From JAWOLE01 sp963815655 (GTDB lineage Bacteria; Acidobacteriota; Thermoanaerobaculia; UBA5066; Gp7-AA6), in contig CAWFHK010000001.1 in the NCBI GenBank assembly GCA_963815655.1, positions 2,108,001 through 2,172,000 on the forward strand: DNA of 64,000 nucleotides. The letters run 5' to 3'. Every line of letters begins with the position of its first letter. Position 1 is the stretch's first letter. A model generated the notes under the pieces. That model did not search any database, had not been told where the DNA came from, and saw only the letters and a program-made list of their open reading frames with translations. Below are positions 50,191 to 57,145 of the stretch, in pieces. The position numbers and the translations under genes were made by a program.

Positions 50191-52626
50191 TCTCACTCCT
50201 CCTGCGCCGGTGGCGGCGGCCTCGACGGCGCGGCCGTTGCCGCCTTGCGCGGGAGTCGGGACGCGCAGGGGCTCGGGATAGGGAATCTCCGGGAAGGCGG
50301 TCGGGCCGTAGCGGGCGTCTTTCCCCTGCGCCTTTGCCTTGAGCGCTTTCAGAACCTTCTCGGGTGTCGCGGGCACTTCGTCGACGCGGACGCCAACGGC
50401 GTCGAAGATCCCGTTGGCCACGGCCGGCGGGATCGGGAGGAGCGGCCCCTGGCCGACCTCCTTCGCGCCGAAGGGGCCGTTGGGATCGGGGTCCTCGACG
50501 AGAAGCGTCACGACCTCGGACATCTCCTTGGTCGTCGGGCTCTTGTATTCGAGCAGCGACGGAAACTTGTGCACGAGGTTGCCGGGGACGTCGGAGCGGT
50601 AGGCCATCTCTTCCATGAGGATCTCGCCCAGGCCCATGTAGACGGAACCCTCGACCTGTCCGACCACGAGCACGGGGTTGATGCACTTGCCGACGTCGTG
50701 CGCGATCCACACCTTCGGGACCGTCACGATGCCGGTTTCCGGGTCCACCGCGACTTCCGCGACCGCGGCCGAGTAGGAGTAGGCGGGCGAGGGGCCGACC
50801 CCGGCTCCCCGGTAGCGCCCGGCCGACGGCGGCGGCGAGTAGGAGCCGACCGTGCCGATCGTTCCGAACCGGCTCTCCGCCGCGACGACGGCCTCGGGGA
50901 AGGGCATTCCTCTTTCGGGGTCCTCGACGTCGAAAACGCGCCCCTCGGCCAGCGCGATCCGCACGGCGGGGACTTCCAGCTTGCCCGCCGCCGCGGCGAC
51001 GAGCATCTCCCGCGCTCGCTCGGCCGCCTGGAGCGCGGCGTTGCCCGTCATGAGGGTGACGCGGGACGAATACGATCCCAGGTCCACGGGCGTCAGGTCC
51101 GTGTCGCCCGTGACGACCCGGATGTCGAAGGGATCGATCCCCAGCGTCTCCGCCACGATCGCGGCGAGGATCGTGTCGCTCCCCTGCCCGATCTCGGTCG
51201 AGCCGCAGAAGACCGTCACGCCGCCGCCGCGGTCGAGCTTCAGCTGCACGCCGGACTGGGGCATCGAGTTCCAGTAGATCGGCAGGCCCGCGCCGCAGAT
51301 GTACGAGGAGCACGCGAGACCCAGCCCCCGCCCGGCAGGGAGCTTCCCCCGGCGGCTCCGCCACCCCGAGGCCTCGACGACCTTGTCGATGCAGGCGCCC
51401 AGGCCCATCGAGCCGACGCGCAGGAAGTTGGCGGTCAGGGAGTCGGGGGGCTGGAGGTGCGCCTTGCGCATCTCCGCGGGATCGAGCCCGAGGTCGCAGG
51501 CGATCTTGTCGAGCTGCACCTCCAGCGCGAACCGCGGCTGCGGCGTGCCGTGGCCGCGCTTGGGGCCGCACGGAGGCTTGTTCGTGAAGACGCGCGCGCC
51601 GTCGAAGCGGTAGGCCGGGATCTCGTAGGTCACGGTCTGGAGCGCACCCGTGTAGTAGGTCGAGGCGACTCCGTACGACCCGTAGCCCCCGCCGTCGAGC
51701 GCCGTCTGAAAGTGCATCGCGGTGATGGCGCCGTCCTTCTTCACGCCGGTTTTGACCCGCATGAGCGTCGGATGCCGCCCGCGGTGGCAGTAGAAGACCT
51801 CCTCGCGCGTCAGGCAGATCTTGACCGGGCGCCCGGCGACGCGCGAGAGGTGGGCCACGACGATCTCGTGGTTGAACGGGTCGGACTTCCCGCCGAACCC
51901 CCCGCCGTTGGGCGTCGCGATGACGCGGATCCGGGAGGCCGGCATCCGCAGGACCTTCGCGAGGGCCCGGTGGACATAGTGCGGCGTCTGCGTCGAGCTC
52001 CAAAGCGTCAGCTTGCCGTCCGGGCCGTAGTCCGCCACCGAGGCGTGCTGCTCGAGCGGCAGGTGCGTGTTTCCCTCGTAGAAGAAGAGGTCTTCGTAGA
52101 TCCGGTCCGCCCGCGCGAATCCCTCCCCCGTGTCGCCGAACTCCATCGAGACGAGCTTGTGGAAGTTGCCGGCGTCCCCGTAGTCGTGGATCCGGGGGGC
52201 CGGGTTCGCGACGGCGTCCGCGATCGAGGCGATGGGACGCAGCGGCTCGTAGTCGACCTCGATCGCGCCGAGCGCCTCGAGCGCCGCGTCCTCATCCACA
52301 GCCGCGACGGCCGCGATCGGATCGCCGACGTACCGGACGACGTCCGGGGAGAGCGCGTGCTCGTCTTGCGAGACCGGGAGGATCCCGAACGCGATCGGGA
52401 GATCGCGACCCGTCGCGGCGGCGACGACCCCGGGCAGGGCGAGCGCCTTCGAGACGTCCACGCGAAGCAGGCGCGCGTGCGCGAGCTTCGAGCGGAGGAT
52501 CTTGCAGTGGAGCATCCGCGGCAGAAAGATGTCGTCGGCGAACTTCGTCTGCCCCGTGACCTTCGCCGCCGCGTCCACCTTCGGGTAGGGGCGGCCGACG
52601 ACGCGAGTCCGCGCGCGATCGCTCAC
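50188..52626 (-). CDS. hcrA: Molybdopterin-binding large subunit of the same hydroxylase
   Basis: 812 aa from a GTG (VSDRARTRVVGRPYPKVDAA). TQTPHYVHRALAKVL, GGGFGGKSDPFNHEIVVAHL, FTNKPPCGPKRGHGTPQPRF, GSTEIGQGSDTILAAIVAET and GPFGAKEVGQGPLLPIPPAV are the segments that bind molybdopterin cytosine dinucleotide in the xanthine-oxidase family. The last has the catalytic Glu. Together with the HcrB-type subunit it fits reductive dehydroxylation of 4-hydroxybenzoyl-CoA, although no CoA ligase is next to it. The true substrate needs testing. Confidence 0.87.
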   Translation of the reverse strand: MSDRARTRVVGRPYPKVDAAAKVTGQTKFADDIFLPRMLHCKILRSKLAHARLLRVDVSKALALPGVVAAATGRDLPIAFGILPVSQDEHALSPDVVRYVGDPIAAVAAVDEDAALEALGAIEVDYEPLRPIASIADAVANPAPRIHDYGDAGNFHKLVSMEFGDTGEGFARADRIYEDLFFYEGNTHLPLEQHASVADYGPDGKLTLWSSTQTPHYVHRALAKVLRMPASRIRVIATPNGGGFGGKSDPFNHEIVVAHLSRVAGRPVKICLTREEVFYCHRGRHPTLMRVKTGVKKDGAITAMHFQTALDGGGYGSYGVASTYYTGALQTVTYEIPAYRFDGARVFTNKPPCGPKRGHGTPQPRFALEVQLDKIACDLGLDPAEMRKAHLQPPDSLTANFLRVGSMGLGACIDKVVEASGWRSRRGKLPAGRGLGLACSSYICGAGLPIYWNSMPQSGVQLKLDRGGGVTVFCGSTEIGQGSDTILAAIVAETLGIDPFDIRVVTGDTDLTPVDLGSYSSRVTLMTGNAALQAAERAREMLVAAAAGKLEVPAVRIALAEGRVFDVEDPERGMPFPEAVVAAESRFGTIGTVGSYSPPPSAGRYRGAGVGPSPAYSYSAAVAEVAVDPETGIVTVPKVWIAHDVGKCINPVLVVGQVEGSVYMGLGEILMEEMAYRSDVPGNLVHKFPSLLEYKSPTTKEMSEVVTLLVEDPDPNGPFGAKEVGQGPLLPIPPAVANGIFDAVGVRVDEVPATPEKVLKALKAKAQGKDARYGPTAFPEIPYPEPLRVPTPAQGGNGRAVEAAATGAGGVR

Positions 52627-52642
52627 GCGATCCTCCGCGCCG

Positions 52643-52707
52643 GTCCAAAGTCCAAAGTCCAAAGTCCAAAGGGGCTACCTTGGACCTTGGACCTTGGACC
52701 TTGGACT
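52643..52707. repeat. Inverted heptamer array (CCAAAGT/CCAAGGT family)
   Basis: GTCCAAAGTCCAAAGTCCAA, AGTCCAAAG, then GGGGCTACC and TTGGACCTTGGACCTTGGAC, CTTGGAC. Perfect opposed heptad arms around a GGGGCTACC spacer, in the gap between the small and large subunit genes. Confidence 0.93.
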
Positions 52708-52717
52708 TCTCCGAAAC

Positions 52718-53302
52718 TCACTTCGTCACGACCGGCAGGAGTCCGCTTTCGTCGAAGTCGGTCCCGTACAACGACTCCTTCGGGGGCTCGGCTTCCTCGC
52801 CGCGCATCCACGCCGCGGCGAGCTCCACGGCTTCGAAGATCTTGATGTAGCCGGTGCAGCGGCAGAGATTACCGGCGAGGGCTTCTTTGATCTCCTGGCG
52901 GGTCGGACTCGCGTTCTTCTCAAGGAGCTCCTTCGCGGTGAGCAGGAATCCCGGCGTGCAGTAGCCGCACTGCGCGGCGCCCAGATCCGCGAAGGCCTTC
53001 TGCAGAGGGTGAAGCCCCGCCGCTCCCGCCATCCCCTCGATCGTCTCGACCTTCCTCCCCTCGCACTCGACACCCAGGTAGAGGCACGAGAGAACCGGCT
53101 TCCCGTCCACGAGCACGGCGCACGTGCCGCACTCTCCGAGCTCGCAGCCGTGCTTCGTCCCCGTCAGCCGCAGGTCCTCGCGCAGAACCTCCAGCAGAGT
53201 CTTGTGAGGCGCGAACGCGGCCTCGACCGGTTCGCCGTTGACCCGGAATCGGACAAGAGCCGCGCCTTCGGGACCCACGCTCTTCTTTCCGCGATGCGCC
53301 AT
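52718..53302 (-). CDS. hcrC: 2Fe-2S small subunit of the same hydroxylase
   Basis: 194 aa. GTKHGCELGECGTCAVLVDG and VLSC hold the plant-type ferredoxin cluster; QCGYCTPGFLLTAKELLEKN and GNLCRCTGYIKIFEAVELAA hold the second [2Fe-2S] cluster. This is the standard small subunit of xanthine-oxidase-type enzymes. It is the first gene of the three-gene operon (small, large, FAD). Confidence 0.92.
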   Translation of the reverse strand: MAHRGKKSVGPEGAALVRFRVNGEPVEAAFAPHKTLLEVLREDLRLTGTKHGCELGECGTCAVLVDGKPVLSCLYLGVECEGRKVETIEGMAGAAGLHPLQKAFADLGAAQCGYCTPGFLLTAKELLEKNASPTRQEIKEALAGNLCRCTGYIKIFEAVELAAAWMRGEEAEPPKESLYGTDFDESGLLPVVTK

Positions 53303-53391
53303 TGCGGATTACTCTAATCCCTTTATTTTGAGAAGGAAAGGTGTACATTTCAGTCCGACCGGTCAGACAATTCACGCCTTGCTCCGAATGA

Positions 53392-53538
53392 GCCCTTCGC
53401 TCCGATCGGGCTTGTTTCCCGCCGCAAACGCCCACGCCGGGCGTCGTCGCCGCCGTGGTTCCGACGCTGACTTTCCCGATGCTCGCGCTCCTGGCCCTGG
53501 CGCTGGCCGGAGCGGCGATCCTGGTCTTGAAGAGGTAG
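53392..53538 (+). pseudogene. Orphan IPTL-CTERM-like sorting-signal fragment
   Basis: The open frame ends PQTPTPGVVAAVVPTLTFPM then LALLALALAGAAILVLKR and a stop. A (I/V)PTL motif, hydrophobic helix and terminal KR resemble IPTL-CTERM protein-sorting tails. It begins right after a stop codon with no start, signal or mature domain, so it is a leftover tail lying between the molybdenum hydroxylase and enoyl-CoA hydratase genes, which are transcribed on the other strand. Confidence 0.45.
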
Positions 53539-53545
53539 GAAGCCG

Positions 53546-54343
53546 CTAGCCCCAGCGGGCCGGGCGCTTGCCGAGGAAGGCGTCGATGCCTTCCTCGGCG
53601 TCGGGGAGCGTCAGATTCTTCGCCATGGCTCCGCCGGCGCTGTCGTAGGCCGACTCGAGGGGGCGCTCGATCTGACGGTAGAACGCGTCCTTCCCGAGGC
53701 GGACGACGGCCGGACTTCGCGCGAGAACGATCTCCGTGAAGTGCGCTACAGCGGCGTCGAGCTCGGCGGCGGGGACGACGCGGTTGACGAGGCCCCAGGC
53801 CAGGGCCGTGCGGGCGTCGATCGGCTCGCCGGTCAGGAGCATCTCCATCGCGCGCTTTCGTCCGACGTTGCGCGCCACGCCGACGGCCGGCGTCGAGCAG
53901 AAGACCCCGACGTTGATCCCGGGCATCGCGAAGGTCGCCGTGTCCGCCGCGACGGCCAGGTCGCACATCGAGACGAGCTGGCAGCCCGCCGCCGTCGCGA
54001 TGCCGTGGACGCGGGCGATGACGGGCTGGGGGAGCGCCGTCAGCGCCACCATCATCCGGCTGCAGTCGTCGAAGAGACGGCGCTGCCACGCTTCGTCTCC
54101 CGCATGGGCCCGCATCTCCTTCAGGTCGTGGCCGGCGGAAAAGCCCCGCCCCTCCGCGGCGAGCACCACGACGCGCGCGTCGGGATCGGCGGCGATCGCG
54201 TCGATTTCCGCCTGGAGCGCGCCGATCATCTCGAGCGAGAGCGGGTTGAAACGGCTCCCCCGGTTGAGCGTCAGGCGGACGACTCCTCCCTCGCGGCTGC
54301 TCAAGACCAGAGGCTCGGAAGCGACGGCGGTGTCGGCGCTCAT
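53546..54343 (-). CDS. Enoyl-CoA hydratase
   Basis: 265 aa with AAAGGAG before the ATG. FNPLSLEMIGALQAEI, GRGFSAGHDLKEMR and GIATAAGCQLVSMCDLAVAA are the crotonase oxyanion-hole motifs. FAMPGINVGVFCSTPAVGVA is the region where classical hydratases have the catalytic Glu; here no Glu is in place. It closely resembles the human ECHDC3/EchA-like set annotated as hydratases of uncertain activity. Its ATG overlaps the aldo/keto reductase stop, so the two are coupled. Confidence 0.87.
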   Translation of the reverse strand: MSADTAVASEPLVLSSREGGVVRLTLNRGSRFNPLSLEMIGALQAEIDAIAADPDARVVVLAAEGRGFSAGHDLKEMRAHAGDEAWQRRLFDDCSRMMVALTALPQPVIARVHGIATAAGCQLVSMCDLAVAADTATFAMPGINVGVFCSTPAVGVARNVGRKRAMEMLLTGEPIDARTALAWGLVNRVVPAAELDAAVAHFTEIVLARSPAVVRLGKDAFYRQIERPLESAYDSAGGAMAKNLTLPDAEEGIDAFLGKRPARWG

Positions 54344-55356
54344 GGCGGCTCCTTTCGGCTTTTCTTTTCGCTGTCGAGCATACCCATCTGCCGGGCGTCG
54401 TAGCGGTCCCCGGCCGCGGCATTTGGCGGAGCCGCCGCCTCCAACCGCGCGAGGTCCTGCGGAGTCGGGGCGAGGTCGAGCGCGCCGAGGGCCTCGGTCA
54501 GCCGGTCGCGCCGCCGGGCGCCGACGAGGGGCACGATGTCTTCGCCGCGCGAGAGGACCCAGGCGATCGCGGCCTGCGCGACGGTTGCCCCCTTCGAGCC
54601 GGCGACCTCGCGCACGGCTTCCACCAGCGCCAGGTTCCGTTCGATATTGGCGCCGTGGAAGCGGGGAAGGAAGTTGCGGAGGTCCCCCTTCGCCGGCGGC
54701 TGCCGCTCCGTCCAGTGGCCGCCGAGCAGGCCGCGCGAAAGGACTCCGTAGGCGGTGATGCCGACGCCGAGAGCGCGCGCCGCCGGGAGGATCTCCTCCT
54801 CGATCCCGCGCGAGAGGAGCGAGTACTCGATCTGCAGGTCCGCGATCGGGTGGACCGCGTGCGCCCTCCGGAGCGTCTCCGCGCCGACCTCCGAGAGCCC
54901 GACATACCGGACGTGTCCCGCCCGGACCATCTCGGCGATCTCGCCGACGGTCTCCTCGATCGGGACCGACGGGTCGAGCCGTCCCGGCCGGTAGATGTCC
55001 ACGAAGTCGGTCCCGAGGCGGCGCAGCGTATACCCGAGGAAGTTCCTGACCGCCGCCGGGCGGGCATCCACGCCGAGGAAGGCGCCGGCCGGATCGCGCA
55101 GCGCCCCGAACTTCACGCTCAGGAGGACGTCTTCGCGGCGGCGCCCGGTGAGCGCCTCGCGGATCAGCAGCTCGTTGTGACCCGCCCCGTAGTAGTCGCC
55201 CGTGTCGAGCAGCGTGATGCCGGCGTCCAGGGCCGCGCGGAGCGTCGCGATGCTCTCCGCGCGATCCGCCGGGCCGTACATGTCGGACATGCCCATGCAT
55301 CCGAGCCCGATGGCCGACACGCGCGGGCCGTGGGTGCCGAGGGAACGGGTGATCAC
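54340..55356 (-). CDS. Aldo/keto reductase
   Basis: 338 aa from a GTG (VITRSLGTHGPRVSAIGLGC). LDTGDYYGAGHNELLIREAL (catalytic Asp/Tyr), LLSVKFGALRDP (Lys) and GLSEVGAETL are present. The catalytic-His position reads VDIYRPGRLDPSVPIEETVG, so the usual HR.DP His is replaced, as in pyridoxal-reductase-like (AKR8) members. It probably reduces an aldehyde with NADPH. It is the first of a coupled pair with enoyl-CoA hydratase. Confidence 0.87.
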   Translation of the reverse strand: MITRSLGTHGPRVSAIGLGCMGMSDMYGPADRAESIATLRAALDAGITLLDTGDYYGAGHNELLIREALTGRRREDVLLSVKFGALRDPAGAFLGVDARPAAVRNFLGYTLRRLGTDFVDIYRPGRLDPSVPIEETVGEIAEMVRAGHVRYVGLSEVGAETLRRAHAVHPIADLQIEYSLLSRGIEEEILPAARALGVGITAYGVLSRGLLGGHWTERQPPAKGDLRNFLPRFHGANIERNLALVEAVREVAGSKGATVAQAAIAWVLSRGEDIVPLVGARRRDRLTEALGALDLAPTPQDLARLEAAAPPNAAAGDRYDARQMGMLDSEKKSRKEPP

Positions 55357-55357
55357 G

Positions 55358-55963
55358 TCAGGCCGCTCCTTCCCCGCGCCGCGCCCGCGGCTCGAGGCGG
55401 GTGAACTGAGGGATCCGGCGGCCGCGCGCCGAAAGCCGGATGAGCGTGCCGAGCCGCTTGAGGCGCGTCTCTTCCTTCTTCGCGCTGACCACCCACCAGA
55501 CGGCGGCCCTCCGGTACGACGGCGGCTGTGACCCGAAGAAAGCCGCCGCGGCCCTGTTCTTATCGAGCAGGCCCGCATACGGCTCGTCGAGGCGGTCGCG
55601 CCGCTGCTCGTAGGAATAGATGCCGGACCTGTTCTCCTGCCGCGCCTGGAACGCTCTCATACCGGCCGGCTTCATCCGCCCCTCGGCGGCGAGCGCTCCC
55701 GCCCGCCCAATGTTCACGGCGCTCCAGATGCTGCGCGGCTTGCGCGGCGTGAATCGGATCGTGTAGCTCTCTTCACCCAGGCTCTTGCGGATGCCGTCGA
55801 TCCAGCCGACGCAGAGCGCCTCGTCCACCGCTTCCGGCCAGGTGACGCTCGGCTTGCCGGAGCCCTTCTTGAAGAAGCCGACCAACAGCTCCCGTTCCCC
55901 GGCGTGATTCTTCTCGAACCACCGGCGCAGGCGCGCCGGCGACGGAAAGAAAACGACTTTCAT
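55358..55963 (-). CDS. YdeI/OmpD-associated family protein
   Basis: 201 aa. WFEKNHAGERELLVGFFKKG, VTWPEAVDEALCVGWIDGIR, YTIRFTPRKPRSIWSAVNIG and AWAQ-like PPSYRRAAVWWVVSAKKEET are the markers of the YdeI (DUF1801-linked) family with a terminal Bacteriocin-protection-type helix. Its role is obscure; some relatives affect resistance to antimicrobial peptides. It starts 2 bp from the end of the next leftward gene's reading frame, so the genes are adjacent and co-directional. Confidence 0.88.
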   Translation of the reverse strand: MKVVFFPSPARLRRWFEKNHAGERELLVGFFKKGSGKPSVTWPEAVDEALCVGWIDGIRKSLGEESYTIRFTPRKPRSIWSAVNIGRAGALAAEGRMKPAGMRAFQARQENRSGIYSYEQRRDRLDEPYAGLLDKNRAAAAFFGSQPPSYRRAAVWWVVSAKKEETRLKRLGTLIRLSARGRRIPQFTRLEPRARRGEGAA

Positions 55964-56037
55964 CCCACCGCCGCGGTCTCTTCCGACATCGGCGATCCTC
56001 CGGGCGGAAAGGCTAGCACTCCCGTCGGAGCGACGGC

Positions 56038-57117
56038 TCAGGGAAAGATTGTAATGACGACGGCCTTGCTGCGGTTGGCGGCGTCCGTCATGTCGATCTT
56101 CGTCGTGATGCGCGCGGCATCGATGCCGTGGCGGTCGATGAGGTACTGCTTGACGTTCTCCGCGCGCTGGCGCGCGAGCGTCTCCTGGCGCGCGCCCGTC
56201 CCCCGGTCCGGGTAGCCGATGATCGTGACGGTCGCCCGCGGGTTGTCCCGCAGGCGCAACGCGACGGCGTCGAGCTTCGCCTTGGCGATGTTGGAGACGC
56301 GGGGCTTGCCGTGATCGAAGTCGATCGGCTCGCGGACGGGCGAGGGAGGAGGAACGGGCGCCGGAGCGACCGGGGGCTCCGCGGGGCGCTCCGGCTCCTT
56401 CGGAGCCGCCGGCGGAGCGGGCGGCGGAGGCTGAGCGGGCGGCACCGGCGCGTGCTCCGGCGCCGGCGGGACCTCGACGACGGGCGGCGCGGCCCGGCCG
56501 CCGAAATGAAAGAGCACGCCGACGGACGGCTGGATGTCCACGTGAGACGGGTTCTCGACAGGGAAACTGCCGAAGGCGTTCGTGTCGGTGAACCGGGAAC
56601 TGAAGTTGTACTGTCCCTTGATCTCCAGGCGCAGGCCGACAAGCTTGCCGAATCGGTACTCCGATCCGGCCGCGAGATACGCGAGCGCGACCCCCTTCCC
56701 CTTGAACACCTGCTGCCGCGAGGCGCCGGCGCCGAGGCCCGCGTACGTGTTCCATCCGTGGAGCGACGGCGTGAAGTCGTAGAGGCCGCCGAGCGTCAGC
56801 TCCCAGAAGTCGTGGATCTTGTCGCGGTCGGGGTTGAAGTACTGGCCGGTGGCCTCGATGGCGAGGTGGTCGGTGAAGAAGTGGCCCACGCGCGCGCCCC
56901 CGAAGAGGAAGTCGTTCTGGTCCACGTCGCAGGGGCAGTAGATCTCCTCGAACTTGCCGATGAAGCTGTAGCCGACGTGGGGGCCGACGTAGGTCTCGCC
57001 CGCGAGAGGCCCCGGGGGATCGACGCGGTCTCTCACGCCGGAGGACTGCGCCCGCGCGATGCTCCCGAGCAGGAGCAATCCGGCCATGCCAGAGAGAATT
57101 CGTCTAGCCATCGTCAA
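56038..57117 (-). CDS. OmpA-family outer-membrane protein
   Basis: 359 aa with a signal peptide (RILSGMAGLLLLGSIARA). Residues about 40-215 form an eight-stranded-type porin barrel (GPHVGYSFIGKFEEIY, LRLEIKGQYNFSSRF, SVGVLFHFGG). A proline-rich hinge follows (about 220-265), then a C-terminal OmpA/MotB peptidoglycan-binding domain (AVALRLRDNPRATVTIIGYP, LARQRAENVKQYLIDRHGID). It probably tethers the outer membrane to murein. The SdrD-like gene lies 28 bp upstream, likely in one transcript. Confidence 0.9.
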   Translation of the reverse strand: MTMARRILSGMAGLLLLGSIARAQSSGVRDRVDPPGPLAGETYVGPHVGYSFIGKFEEIYCPCDVDQNDFLFGGARVGHFFTDHLAIEATGQYFNPDRDKIHDFWELTLGGLYDFTPSLHGWNTYAGLGAGASRQQVFKGKGVALAYLAAGSEYRFGKLVGLRLEIKGQYNFSSRFTDTNAFGSFPVENPSHVDIQPSVGVLFHFGGRAAPPVVEVPPAPEHAPVPPAQPPPPAPPAAPKEPERPAEPPVAPAPVPPPSPVREPIDFDHGKPRVSNIAKAKLDAVALRLRDNPRATVTIIGYPDRGTGARQETLARQRAENVKQYLIDRHGIDAARITTKIDMTDAANRSKAVVITIFP

Positions 57118-57145
57118 GCCTCCGCGAGCGCGCGCTCTGATGTTG

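Noticed and set aside
50245..52845. An 866-codon plus-strand frame opposite the molybdenum hydroxylase genes
   Set aside because: Arg/Asp/Val-rich shadow without motifs; the minus strand has molybdopterin and ferredoxin signatures.
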